Assembly (NCBI GenBank): GCA_963822485.1
Contig: CAWGHW010000018.1
Coordinates: forward strand, 62,001 to 126,000
Direction: 5' to 3'
DNA: 64,000 nt
From: DASUBV01 sp963822485
GTDB lineage: Bacteria; Actinomycetota; Actinomycetes; Streptosporangiales; Streptosporangiaceae
Shown here: in pieces, positions 7,561 through 15,430 of the stretch
Numbering within the stretch: position 1 is the first letter of the stretch
How the letters are laid out: the number at the start of each line of letters is the position of its first letter
Position numbers and translations under genes: made by a program
The notes under the pieces: generated by a model
What the model was told of the DNA's origin: nothing
Database searches by the model: none
The model's input: the letters and a program-made list of their open reading frames with translations, nothing else

Positions 7561-8682
7561 ATGGCCGCGATGATCCCGACGCCCGAAGAGCTGCTGCGGC
7601 GCCTCGGAGTTGATCCGGCCGGCGCCGTGGCCGAGGAACTACCGCACAACCGCTGGCTGAGCCCCGGAGTCTGGCAGGTCCGCACCGGCAACGGGCAGCG
7701 GGCCGTGCTCAAGTACATGCGGTCCGGCCGCCCCCGGGGCGAGACCGCCTGGGACGCGCACTGGACGGCCGGCGACCTCGACCCGCACCGGTGGACGTAC
7801 TGGAGCCGGGAGCCGCTGGCCTACCAGTCCGGCCTGCCCGGTGCCTACGCCGGCAGCGGCATCGTCGCGCCCGCCTGCCTGGGCGCGCACGTCGATGCGG
7901 CGGAGGCGGCGCTGCTGCTGGAGTGGGTCGACGGCCGTCCCGGCGAGTTCTGGCCGGTCGCGGACTTCCGCCCGGCCGCCGAGGCACTGGGCCGGGCCCA
8001 GGCGCCGTTCCTGGCCGGCCGCGAGCTGCCGTCGGTGCCCTGGCTGAGCCACGGCTTCCTGCGCAGTTACAGCTCGGAGAAGCCCGCCGACTGGGACGTG
8101 CTGGACGATGACGAAGCCTGGGCGCACCCGATGGTGCGCGAGACGTTCCCGGACGGGCTGCGCGAAGGCGTCCGGCTGGTGCACGCGAACCGCGAGCGGC
8201 TGTACCAGATCAGCGAGTCGCTGCCGCGCACGCTGTGCCACCTCGACTTCTGGCCCAAGAACCTGTTCCGCCGGCCCGATGGCCAGATCGTGCTCATCGA
8301 CTGGGCGTTCGCCGGGATCGGCGCCATCGGCGAGGACGCCGGCAACGTGGTCCCCGACTCGGTGTTCGACCACTTCGTGCCCGCGGCCGAGATGCCCGGC
8401 CTGGAGCAGGCCGTCTACGAGGGCTACCTGGCCGGCCTGCGCGCGGGCGGCTGGGACGACGACCCGCGGCTGGTCCGGCTGGGCATGTGGTCCTCGGCGG
8501 TGAAGTACGACTGGCTGGCCGCCTTCACCCTGACCCAGGTGTCCCAGGAGCGGCAGTACCGCTACGGAGGCGGCGGCGAGATCGACGCCTCGTTCAAGTT
8601 CCGGGAGCGCAGCCGGGCGCTGCTGTTCAACGCGGGCTGGGCCCGCCAGGCGCTCGACCTGGCCGGCGAGCTGGGCCTCTAG
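7561..8682 (+). CDS. Aminoglycoside phosphotransferase (APH)-family kinase-like protein
   Basis: A 373-residue protein with the APH-type catalytic loop HLDFWPKN at about residue 227 and the metal-binding segment LIDWAF at about 245. The N-lobe includes GNGQRAVLKYM, where the Lys would bind ATP. APH-fold proteins phosphorylate aminoglycosides, choline, homoserine or other small alcohols; resistance cannot be inferred from the fold. It stands alone, 57 bases after the SDR. The start may be 7561 or the in-frame ATG at 7570; neither has a strong ribosome site. Confidence 0.82.
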   Translation: MAAMIPTPEELLRRLGVDPAGAVAEELPHNRWLSPGVWQVRTGNGQRAVLKYMRSGRPRGETAWDAHWTAGDLDPHRWTYWSREPLAYQSGLPGAYAGSGIVAPACLGAHVDAAEAALLLEWVDGRPGEFWPVADFRPAAEALGRAQAPFLAGRELPSVPWLSHGFLRSYSSEKPADWDVLDDDEAWAHPMVRETFPDGLREGVRLVHANRERLYQISESLPRTLCHLDFWPKNLFRRPDGQIVLIDWAFAGIGAIGEDAGNVVPDSVFDHFVPAAEMPGLEQAVYEGYLAGLRAGGWDDDPRLVRLGMWSSAVKYDWLAAFTLTQVSQERQYRYGGGGEIDASFKFRERSRALLFNAGWARQALDLAGELGL

Positions 8683-8700
8683 CCGTCAGCCCGTGAGCCG

Positions 8701-9084
8701 TCAGCCGACCAGCCGGGCCCGCTCGGCCTCGGTGAACGGGACCGGCTGGTGCCCCTCGGGGTCCCAGCGCACCGTCACCACCCGGGCCTGCGCGGCCACC
8801 TCGCCGGCCGCGGTCAGGATCGTCTCCCGGGTGGTCAGGCTGGTGGTGCCCAGCCGCTCGACCTCGATCCGCACCGTCACCTGCCGGGGCTCGAGGCCGA
8901 TCTCGGCGCGCAGGTCGATCTCGATGCGGACCACCACGTAGTGCGGGTCACGGCCCACGGTCGCGGTGTAGAAGGCGTCCCGGCCCTCCTCCAGGTAGGT
9001 CAGGAAGATCGCGTGGTTGACGTGGCCGAGCGCGTCCACGTCCCGCCACCTGACCGCCACCGGATGCTCAAACACCGCGTCCAT
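8701..9084 (-). CDS. Acyl-CoA thioesterase, 4HBT/YbgC-like hotdog protein
   Basis: A 127-residue single hotdog domain starting MDAVFEHPVAVRWRDVDALG. The active-site segment RDVDALGHVNHAIFLTYLEEGR matches the 4-hydroxybenzoyl-CoA thioesterase family, with Asp and the G-H-V-N turn in place. Such enzymes hydrolyse acyl-CoA in the cytoplasm. I chose ATG 9084 because it follows GTGAGGGC and begins exactly at the family start; the frame stays open upstream to 9171, but that extension (SRAASCYPRGVC) does not resemble the family. It is convergent with the kinase gene. Confidence 0.85.
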   Translation of the reverse strand: MDAVFEHPVAVRWRDVDALGHVNHAIFLTYLEEGRDAFYTATVGRDPHYVVVRIEIDLRAEIGLEPRQVTVRIEVERLGTTSLTTRETILTAAGEVAAQARVVTVRWDPEGHQPVPFTEAERARLVG

Positions 9085-9330
9085 GCCCTCACTCCCAGTG
9101 TCGCAGTCGGGAACGCAGACGCCCCGCGGGTAACACGAGGCGGCACGGCTGACCCTAACGAGTGCCGCCATCGGCGATGCCCATCTGGTCCGGCCGCCGC
9201 CCGGCCGGTGTTAGTGCACCAGATTCCCGAACAGGCCGCGGCGGGGCCGGCCGGTGACCACAGAACCTGGACTTCTGCACCGGACTCGACGGCTGGCTCA
9301 GCGGTGGCAGCTTCCCGGACGCGGGCTGGC

Positions 9331-10041
9331 CTACCAGGGCACGCTGGTCAGGTCCCAGGACCGGAACTCGCCGGTCGGGCCGTCGTCGCCGAGCAGGGCC
9401 AGCCGCACGGCGCCGGCCGCCGCCTCGGCCGGGTCGCCGTCGCTGGTGGCCGCGCGCTCGTTGAGGTCCGTGCGGCGCAGCCCCGGTGCCAGCGCGTTGA
9501 CCTTGAACCCCTCGCCGGCCAGCGCCTGGGCGTAGAACAGGGTCAGGGCGTTCAGCGCGGTCTTGGACGACCGGTACGCGGCGCCTCCGCCCGGCGAGAA
9601 GCTCGACGTGGCGCTGGAGCTCACGGTCAGCGAGCCGGTGCCGCTGGAGATGTTCACGATCCGCGGGGCCGCGGAACGGCGCAGGACGGGCAGGAACGCG
9701 TTGGTGACCGCGAGGACCCCGAACACGTTGGTCTCGTAGGTGCGCCGGAAGCTGTCGACGCTGGCTTCCGGCGGGCTCGCGCCGTCGACCATCATCCCGG
9801 CGTTGTTGACCAGGATGTCCAGGCTCGGCACCTGCTCCGCGGCGGCGGCGATGCTCTTGCCGTCAGTGACGTCGAGGACCAGCAGCCTGGTGTCGCCGCC
9901 GATCTCGTCCACGGCCTGCTGGCCGCGCCCGGCGTCGCGGGAGCCGACGTAGACGGTCAGGCCGCCGTCCGCGAGCTGGCGCGCGATCTCCTTGCCGATG
10001 CCCTTGTTGGCCCCGGTGACCAGGGCGATGGAATTGCTCAT
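9331..10041 (-). CDS. Short-chain dehydrogenase/reductase (carbonyl-reductase-like)
   Basis: A 236-residue classical SDR: TGANKGIG at residues 9-16, LVLDVTD, NNAGMM, catalytic Ser in IVNISSGTGS and Y-R-S-S-K in AAYRSSKTALN. The TGANKGIG form and the PEASVDSFRRTYETNVFG segment resemble plant/bacterial carbonyl reductases of the menthone type. It starts at ATG 10041 and is divergent from the XRE regulator 72 bases away, the common arrangement in which that regulator controls the neighbouring oxidoreductase. Confidence 0.9.
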   Translation of the reverse strand: MSNSIALVTGANKGIGKEIARQLADGGLTVYVGSRDAGRGQQAVDEIGGDTRLLVLDVTDGKSIAAAAEQVPSLDILVNNAGMMVDGASPPEASVDSFRRTYETNVFGVLAVTNAFLPVLRRSAAPRIVNISSGTGSLTVSSSATSSFSPGGGAAYRSSKTALNALTLFYAQALAGEGFKVNALAPGLRRTDLNERAATSDGDPAEAAAGAVRLALLGDDGPTGEFRSWDLTSVPW

Positions 10042-10113
10042 AGCCTTGAGCATGGCGTGACCGGGACGGCTGATCCAGGCACAACCGGTACCTGGGACGG
10101 AAGGAGCGCGCCC

Positions 10114-10914
10114 ATGGCGAGGCAGGAACTGGCGGTATTCCTGCGTGACCGGCGACAGGGCCTGCGGCCCGCGGACGTCGGCCTGCCCGCGGGCCCGCGC
10201 CGCCGCACCCCCGGATTGCGGCGCGAGGAGGTCGCCGGCCTGGCCGCCATGTCGGTGGAGTACTACGCCCGGCTGGAGCAGGCCAGGGGCGCGCACCCGT
10301 CGCCGCGCATCCTGGACGCGCTGACCGGCGCGCTGCGGCTCAGCCCGGCCGAGCGGACGCACCTGTTCCGGCTGGCCGGCGCCAGCCCGCTGCCGCCGCC
10401 GGGCCCGGTGCGCAAGGTCCGGCCGCACGTGGCCGGGCTGCTGCGGCGGCTGCCCGGCACGGCGGTCGTGGTGACCGACGCCAGCTACGACGTGATCGCG
10501 GCCAACCCGCTGGCGCACGCCCTGCTGGGCGGGCTCAGCGAGGAGCCCAACCTGGCCCGCCGCCGGTTCCTGGCCCGCAGCTCGAGGGAGACCTCGGGCG
10601 CCGAGGAGTTCGGGGCCATCGCGGTGGCCCGGCTGCGCGCCGCGGCCGACCGCTACCCGCGCGACGAGCGGCTGGCGGACCTGCTGGCCGAGCTGCGCGC
10701 GGGCAGCGAGGAGTTCGCGGCGATCTGGGACACCAACCCGGTCCGCGCGCCCGGCCACCGGGTCAAGACGTTCGCCCACCCGGAGGTGGGCCCGGTGCGG
10801 GTCAACTGCGACGTGCTGGTCATCCCGGAGGACGACCAGCAGGTGGTATTCGTCACCGCCGACCCCGGCACCCCGGCGGCGCGGGCGCTGCGCCACCTGT
10901 CGCGCGCCTCCTGA
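10114..10914 (+). CDS. XRE-family regulator with MmyB-like C-terminal ligand domain
   Basis: A 266-residue protein: helix-turn-helix at residues 5-70 (FLRDRRQGLRPADVG, GLRREEVAGLAAMSVEYYARLEQ, RILDALTGALRLSPAER), then an MmyB/PAS-like domain (GTAVVVTDASYDVIAANPLA, FAAIWDTNPV, VRVNCDVLVIPEDDQQVVFVTADPG). Many actinobacteria carry dozens of these regulators, typically divergent from an SDR whose transcription they control. ATG 10114 is preceded by AAGGAG at 8 bases. The natural ligand is unknown; members have been linked to fatty-acid-like ligands (family knowledge). Confidence 0.9.
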   Translation: MARQELAVFLRDRRQGLRPADVGLPAGPRRRTPGLRREEVAGLAAMSVEYYARLEQARGAHPSPRILDALTGALRLSPAERTHLFRLAGASPLPPPGPVRKVRPHVAGLLRRLPGTAVVVTDASYDVIAANPLAHALLGGLSEEPNLARRRFLARSSRETSGAEEFGAIAVARLRAAADRYPRDERLADLLAELRAGSEEFAAIWDTNPVRAPGHRVKTFAHPEVGPVRVNCDVLVIPEDDQQVVFVTADPGTPAARALRHLSRAS

Positions 10915-10970
10915 CCCGACTCTGAGCCAGCTCAGGCCGCGACCAGCGCGGCATCCACCGGCTCAGGCCC

Positions 10971-11089
10971 TGATAACAGCAAGAAGCGAGTCGACTCGGC
11001 CCGCAAGCAGCGAGCCGGGCCTGATAACAGCAAGAAGCGCAGCGACTCGGCCCTCACGCAGCGAGTCGGCTTGATAACAGCAAGAAGCG
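10971..11089. repeat. Tandem array, three units of a ~50-bp repeat with TGATAACAGCAAGAAGCG core
   Basis: The 18-base core occurs perfectly at 10971-10988, 11022-11039 and 11072-11089, again at 11233-11250, and once far away at 36829-36846. The intervening 32-33 bases are also related to each other (GACTCGGCCC...GCAGCGAG), so the unit is about 50 bases long. It is not a CRISPR because the spacers are copies. Function unknown. Confidence 0.85.
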
Positions 11090-11095
11090 TAACAA

Positions 11096-11217
11096 CATGG
11101 TTGTTGCTCCCACGTCGCTAGCGGTGGTGCAGGGAGGTGTACTGGGTCGGATTGTGCCACGGGGCGGGGGGGGGCGGGAGGGGAGTGCGACGTCAGAGCA
11201 ACAACCACGACGTAGCG
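11096..11217. repeat. Inverted pair of the ACGTGGTTGTTGCTC family
   Basis: GGTTGTTGCTC at 11099-11109 and its complement at 11196-11206 sit in longer imperfect matches (TGGTTGTTGCTC..ACGTCGC). The same unit occurs at 1628-1651, so this belongs to the dispersed family seen there. Confidence 0.7.
11161..11184 (+). other. G-tract, possible G-quadruplex
   Basis: Four runs of three or more G separated by single C or A bases (GGGG, then nine G, then GGG, then GGGG) could fold as a G-quadruplex on the plus strand. It lies in the loop of the inverted repeat pair at 11096-11217. Confidence 0.4.
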
Positions 11218-11281
11218 CAGCCGATCTGGCTCTGATAACAGCAAGAAGCGGCGGCGGCTGGGTGGCGGCGTTCGGTGTTCG

Positions 11282-11339
11282 GCGTCACCGATGGGCCGCT
11301 GGTGATGCTGGAGCAGCACCGGAGGGCCAGCGGTGACGC
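11282..11339. repeat. Long imperfect hairpin from inverted copies of the GCGTCACC repeat
   Basis: One 28-base unit (11282-11309) faces an inverted unit (11312-11339) across two bases, giving a stem with only a few mismatches. Both arms match the tandem units at 1510-1568. It may act as a terminator or simply be a mobile palindromic repeat. Confidence 0.7.
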
Positions 11340-11394
11340 TGCGGGCCGCGACCGGAGTCCTTGACGTCGTGCCGGTTGGCGAGTTCCAATGCCG

Positions 11395-11407
11395 TGGAGC
11401 GCTCCAA
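11395..11407. promoter_or_regulatory. LacI-type operator before the desaturase gene
   Basis: TGGAGCGCTCCA (11395-11406) is a perfect palindrome with the central CG of LacI-family sites, and it closely matches TTGGAGCGTTCCAA before the LacI gene at 14061. A further half-site TTCCAA lies at 11384. It sits 60 bases before the desaturase start. Confidence 0.7.
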
Positions 11408-11466
11408 TGGGCAGGAGCCGGGCGGACGGCCGCTTGTTAGTGGTTAATGGGTTAAAGGGGTGGGCC

Positions 11467-12570
11467 ATGGGCAAGGAGCGGCTGGCGCGCTACAGCCTGG
11501 CGGGCTCGGAGAGCCAGGCCGCCGTGGCGGCCGGGCTGGCGGGCGGCGAATGGTTCCGCAGTGACATCCCGCGCAAGCGGATGAAGGAGCTGATGCGGCG
11601 GTCGGATTACCCGGCCGTCCGGGACACCGCCATCTGGCTCGGCCTGCTCTTCCTGTTCGCGGGCCTGGGCATCGCGCTGTGGGGGACCTGGTGGGCGGTG
11701 CCGTGCTTCCTGGTCTACGGCCTGCTCTACGGGACGTCGGACTCCCGGTGGCACGAGTGCGGGCACGGCACGGCGTTCAGGACCCGCTGGCTGGACGAGG
11801 GGCTGTACCAGCTCGCGTCGTTCATGATCATGCGTGACCCGACGGTGTGGCGGTGGAGTCACACCCGGCACCACACTGACACGCTGCTGGTCGGCCGGGA
11901 CCCGGAGATCCAGGTCATGCGGCCCGCGCGGCTGGCCAGGCTGCTGGCCAACCTGGTCGGGCTGGTCGACGTGCCGATGGCGTTCCGGCTGATGTTCGTG
12001 CACGCCTCGGGGCGGCTCACGGCCGACGAGGCGGACTTCATCCCGGAGTCTGAGCGGCACAAGGTCTACCGGACCGCGCGCGTTCACCTGGTCATCTACG
12101 GGGTCACGGTGGGGCTGGCGATCGGGTTCCGGACCTGGCTGCCGGTGGTGCTGATCGGCGGGCCGCGGCTGTACGGGGCGCTGCTGTTCAACGTGTACGC
12201 CATGACGCAGCACTCGGGGATGGGCGAGAACGTGCTCGACCACCGGCTCAACACCCGCACGGTGAAGATGTGCGTGGTCAACCGGTTCCTGTACTGGAAC
12301 ATGAACCACCACGTCGAGCACCACATGTTCCCGATGGTCCCGTACTACCGGCTGCCCGAGCTGCACGAGGAGATCAAGCACGACTGCGCGCCGCCCTACC
12401 CGTCGATCTGGGCGGCGTACAGGGAGATCGTCCCGGCGATCCTGCGCCAGCTCCGCGACCAGGAGTACTACGTGCGCCGTGAGCTGGTGCCCGGCGCGGC
12501 GCCGTACCACGAGCCCACCCCGCTGACCGACGGCCGGGGGCGGCCGCTGGACACCGCGGCGGCGGCCTGA
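11467..12570 (+). CDS. Membrane fatty-acid desaturase family di-iron enzyme (MocD-like)
   Basis: A 367-residue integral membrane di-iron protein. The three histidine boxes are present: HECGH at about 95, HTRHH at about 133, and HHVEHH at about 279. Hydrophobic stretches (LGLLFLFAGLGIALWGTWWAVPCFLVYGLLYG; VIYGVTVGLAIGF) fit the family. The enzyme would use O2 and electrons to desaturate or hydroxylate a substrate. The Rieske ferredoxin that follows after 19 bases is the likely electron donor, the same pairing as rhizopine MocD/MocE. I chose ATG 11467 because AAAGGGGTG precedes it; the frame is open to 11389, but that would run through the operator. A LacI-type operator upstream suggests induction by a sugar-like or inositol-like compound (inference). 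Confidence 0.88.
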   Translation: MGKERLARYSLAGSESQAAVAAGLAGGEWFRSDIPRKRMKELMRRSDYPAVRDTAIWLGLLFLFAGLGIALWGTWWAVPCFLVYGLLYGTSDSRWHECGHGTAFRTRWLDEGLYQLASFMIMRDPTVWRWSHTRHHTDTLLVGRDPEIQVMRPARLARLLANLVGLVDVPMAFRLMFVHASGRLTADEADFIPESERHKVYRTARVHLVIYGVTVGLAIGFRTWLPVVLIGGPRLYGALLFNVYAMTQHSGMGENVLDHRLNTRTVKMCVVNRFLYWNMNHHVEHHMFPMVPYYRLPELHEEIKHDCAPPYPSIWAAYREIVPAILRQLRDQEYYVRRELVPGAAPYHEPTPLTDGRGRPLDTAAAA

Positions 12571-12589
12571 TGACGGCGGCGGCGGCCTG

Positions 12590-12904
12590 ATGGGGGAGTG
12601 GATCGCGGCCTGCGCGGCGGACGACATCGACTCCGAGGACGTCGTCCCGTTCGACCACGACGGCCGGGCCTACGCGATCTACCGCTCGGCCGACGACGGG
12701 TTCTACGCCACCGACGGCCACTGCACCCACGAGCGGACGCTGCTGTGCGACGGCCTGGTCATGGGCCGGGTCATCGAGTGCCCGATGCACAACGGGCGGT
12801 TCGACTTCACCAGCGGGAAGGCGATGGGCGCCCCGGCGCTGGTGGACCTGCGGACCTACCCGGCCCGGGTGCTGGACGGCACGGTCTACATCGAGGTCGC
12901 CTAG
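12590..12904 (+). CDS. Rieske-type [2Fe-2S] ferredoxin (MocE-like)
   Basis: A 104-residue soluble Rieske protein: CTH at about residues 46-48 and CPMHNGRFD at about 66-74 supply the two Cys and two His that bind the cluster. Size and sequence match MocE-type ferredoxins that serve oxygenases or desaturases. It begins at ATG 12590 within a 20-base tandem duplication (copies 12553-12572 and 12573-12592) that places a TGATG at the desaturase stop and again at this start. It is convergent with the LacI gene. Confidence 0.9.
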   Translation: MGEWIAACAADDIDSEDVVPFDHDGRAYAIYRSADDGFYATDGHCTHERTLLCDGLVMGRVIECPMHNGRFDFTSGKAMGAPALVDLRTYPARVLDGTVYIEVA

Positions 12905-12926
12905 GTCCAGCCCGGCGCCGGCCGGG

Positions 12927-13898
12927 TCAGGCCGGGGCGGGGCGGGCCGGGGCGGGGCCGCTGGAGCCGCGGACCTCCAGCCGCGGCGGCATGAGCTGGG
13001 TCTGGCCGGGCGCGCCGGGGTGCTCGATGCGGGCCAGCAGCAGCCGGGCGGCCTGCTGGCCCATGGCGTGCGTCAGGCCGTCCACGCTGGTCAGCCACAG
13101 CGCGCGCAGCCGGGCCAGGGACGAGTTGTCGAACCCCACCAGAGACAGCTCCTGCGGCACCCGGATGCCCAGCGCCGCGGCGGCGGACAGCGCCCCGGTG
13201 CACGACAGGTCGTTGGCCGCGAAGATGGCCGTCGGCCGGTCGGCCCGGCTCAGCAGCTGGACCGCGGCGCGGTAGCCGCCTTCCTCGGTCATGTCCCCGG
13301 CGGCGACATCGGCGGCCAGGCCCGCGCCGCGCATGGCGTCCTCGTAGCCGCGCAGGCGCAGCTGGCCCGCGGCGCCGGGCAGGCCGCTGATGTGCGCGAT
13401 GCGGCGGTGGCCGAGGTCGGTCAGGTGCCGGACGGCCAGCGTGCCGCCGAGGTGGTTGTCACTGGCCAGCACGTCGACCCGGGGCAGGCCGGGGTCCAGC
13501 CCGCCGACCGCGACGGTGGGGATCCGGCTGGCCACGCTGGTCACGGCCGGGGAGACCAGGACCGATCCGGCCAGCACCAGGCCGTCGACGCCCAGGTCGA
13601 GGAACGACCAGCTCAGCGTCTCGTCCATGGCCTGGTCGATCCGGCCGTCGCCGAGCAGGATGTGCTTGCCGCCCGCGTGCAGCACCGGCGTCAGGCCGTC
13701 CAGCAGGTCCGCGAACCACGGCTGGCGCAGGTCGTTGAGCAGCACCCCGACGGTGCGCGAGCGCCGCTCGGCGAGCAGCCGGGCGGCGGCGTTGGGGCGG
13801 TAGCCGAGTTCGTCGACGGCGGCCATGACGGCGGCGCGGCTGGCCGGGCTGACCTTGGGCGAGTTGCGGAGCACCAGGGAGACCAGGGACTTGGACAC
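12927..13898 (-). CDS. LacI-family transcriptional regulator (N-terminus disturbed)
   Basis: A LacI protein: helix-turn-helix (VAALAGVSKSLVSLVLRN), hinge ELGYRPNAAARLLA, and a periplasmic-binding-type sensor (TVGVLLNDLRQPWF, GHRRIAHISGLPG, ALGIRVPQELSLVGFDN). The only ordinary start in frame is the GTG at 13898, which would delete the first DNA-binding helix; the true domain begins at PTLETVAALAG (13931). No ATG, GTG or TTG exists further upstream in this frame, but a GTG at 13998 lies in a neighbouring frame, so a single-base slip between 13940 and 13990 or a rare start such as CTG must be assumed. It most likely represses itself and the desaturase-Rieske pair through matching operators. Confidence 0.85.
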   Translation of the reverse strand: MSKSLVSLVLRNSPKVSPASRAAVMAAVDELGYRPNAAARLLAERRSRTVGVLLNDLRQPWFADLLDGLTPVLHAGGKHILLGDGRIDQAMDETLSWSFLDLGVDGLVLAGSVLVSPAVTSVASRIPTVAVGGLDPGLPRVDVLASDNHLGGTLAVRHLTDLGHRRIAHISGLPGAAGQLRLRGYEDAMRGAGLAADVAAGDMTEEGGYRAAVQLLSRADRPTAIFAANDLSCTGALSAAAALGIRVPQELSLVGFDNSSLARLRALWLTSVDGLTHAMGQQAARLLLARIEHPGAPGQTQLMPPRLEVRGSSGPAPARPAPA

Positions 13899-14060
13899 GC
13901 CGGCCAGGGCCGCGACGGTCTCCAGGGTGGGCCGGGCGGCTGGGCTGGCGCTCGGCTGACTCAGCTGATCCGCCTGGCCCGGTGCCCGGGGTGGCCACGT
14001 CTGCCCCCTGCAGGATTCTCGGGATGCTCGGGATAGCTCGGGAAGGTCGCTTGGTCGCCG

Positions 14061-14074
14061 TTGGAGCGTTCCAA
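14061..14074. promoter_or_regulatory. LacI-type operator before the LacI gene
   Basis: TTGGAGCGTTCCAA is a near-perfect LacI-family palindrome with central CG. It matches the site at 11395-11406 before the desaturase gene, which ties the two transcription units to the same regulator. Confidence 0.75.
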
Positions 14075-14227
14075 ACTTACCAGCGCGCTCCCGCGCCGAG
14101 GGCTCAGCGTGATCGGCCAGCGGGGGCTCAGCGTGACCGGGCCAGCGGGCTCAGCTGGGCACGTGCCGGCGGGACGGCGGGGGACGGCCGGAGACGGCGG
14201 CGCGGCGGTGCGCGATCTGGACTCAGC

Positions 14228-14249
14228 AGCCGGCGGCCGGCCGCCGGCT
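14228..14249. terminator. Perfect 22-bp GC palindrome after the sigma factor gene
   Basis: Eleven-base arms AGCCGGCGGCC and GGCCGCCGGCT abut without a loop, seven bases past the stop of the minus-strand sigma gene. It can form a strong hairpin and probably ends that transcript, although no U-run follows. Confidence 0.5.
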
Positions 14250-14255
14250 ACCCGG

Positions 14256-15263
14256 CTACCGGCTGGGCAGCGACGGCGGCAGCCCGAACCGGGGGAGCAC
14301 GCTGGTGTCGAAGCGGGTCATCGCGCTGATCCGGTCGCCGGCCAGGGTGATGACGAACAGGCCCGCCGCGCGGCTGACGCCGTCCGGGCCGCGCACGTAG
14401 GCGCCGCAGGCCGGCTGGCCGTTGGCTCGCACCCGAACCAGCTCGAACCTCCGGCCCGAGCCGAGGATGCTGGCGAAGAAGCGGCCCACGGCGTCCCGGC
14501 CCACGTACTCGAAGGGGATCGGCGGCATCGAGACGAAGGCGTCGTCGGTCAGCAGGGCCACCACCGCGTCGAGGTCGGCGGACTCGTAGGCGCTCACGAA
14601 CCGGGCCACCACCTCGTCCTCGGCGGCCGAGCCGGAGACGGGCGGCGGCGGCCCCCCGGCACCCGGCGCCTGGTGCCGCTCCAGCGTGGCCCGGGCCCGC
14701 TTGAGCGCGCTGTTGACCGCCTCGACGCTGACGTCCAGCATCCCCGCCACCTCGCTGGCCCGGAATCCGAGGACGTCGCGCAGGATGAGCACCGCGAGCT
14801 GGCGGGGCGGCAGGAGCTGCAGCGCGGTCACGAAGGCCAGCGAGATGGACTCGGTCTGCTCGTAGCGGGCCTCGGGGCCGGGCGGCACGTCCGGCGCGCC
14901 CGCCAGCAGGGCGTCGGGAAGCGGCTCGAGCCAGACCACCTCGCCCATCCGGGTCGGCTCGGGCGGTTCCACGCCGGGAATGTTCCACTGGCTCGCGGGG
15001 CGGCGGCTGGCCGCGCGCCGGGCGTTGAGGCACCGGTTGGTGGCGATCCGGTACAGCCAGGTGCGGATCGAGGCCCGGCCCTCGAATCCGGCGAAGCCCT
15101 GCCAGGCGGCCAGCAGCGTGTCCTGCACGGCGTCCTCGGCGTCCTGGACGGAGCCGAGCATCCGGTAGCAGTGCACCTGAAGCTCCCGGCGGTGCGGCTC
15201 GGTCAGCTCCCGGAACGCCTCGCCGTCCCCGGCCTGCGCCCGTGAGATCAGGCTGTCAGTCAC
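14256..15263 (-). CDS. ECF RNA polymerase sigma factor with C-terminal SnoaL-like domain (TIGR02960-like)
   Basis: A 335-residue sigma factor: region 2 (FRELTEPHRRELQVHCYRMLGSVQDAEDAVQDTLLAAW, RTWLYRIATNRCLNARR), region 4 (LPPRQLAVLILRDVLGFRASEVAGMLDVSVEAVNSALKRARATL), then a SnoaL/NTF2-like domain from about residue 215 (FVSAYESADLDAVVALLTDDAFVSMPP). The long linker with VWLEPLPD and GPEARYEQTESI is typical of the SigX5/TIGR02960 group, in which the fused C-terminal domain replaces a separate anti-sigma factor. The start is GTG 15263 after GGAGCTA (GTG 15272 possible). It is divergent from the DHFR-like reductase gene, a probable target. Confidence 0.9.
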   Translation of the reverse strand: MTDSLISRAQAGDGEAFRELTEPHRRELQVHCYRMLGSVQDAEDAVQDTLLAAWQGFAGFEGRASIRTWLYRIATNRCLNARRAASRRPASQWNIPGVEPPEPTRMGEVVWLEPLPDALLAGAPDVPPGPEARYEQTESISLAFVTALQLLPPRQLAVLILRDVLGFRASEVAGMLDVSVEAVNSALKRARATLERHQAPGAGGPPPPVSGSAAEDEVVARFVSAYESADLDAVVALLTDDAFVSMPPIPFEYVGRDAVGRFFASILGSGRRFELVRVRANGQPACGAYVRGPDGVSRAAGLFVITLAGDRISAMTRFDTSVLPRFGLPPSLPSR

Positions 15264-15430
15264 TAGCTCCACCCCGGCGTCTCCCTCTTTCCGCAGCTTG
15301 CCGCCTTTCCATCGTGGTACAGACACCGGCCGCGTGCCGAACTGGGCGGTCGGCCAGCGGCCAGTTTCGCTTCGTCGCGGTGCCTTCACCACCGACAGCT
15401 GACAACCGCCAGCCACGAGGGAGAACCGAG

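Larger units (their letters stand above)
10915..11394. other. Repeat-rich intergenic region, no credible gene
   Basis: Nearly 500 bases between the XRE regulator and the desaturase operator are made largely of short repeats: four TGATAACAGCAAGAAGCG units, an inverted pair of the ACGTGGTTGTTGCTC family, a G-tract and a long hairpin. No open frame has protein-like composition. Confidence 0.7.

Noticed and set aside
7561..8682. Calling the APH-like gene an aminoglycoside resistance gene
   Set aside because: Only the kinase fold is evident; specificity residues cannot be judged and many relatives act on other substrates.
10971..11089. Regularly spaced 18-base repeats resembling a short CRISPR
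   Set aside because: Spacers are copies of one another, so the true unit is about 50 bases in tandem. No cas genes are near and an isolated copy lies at 36829.
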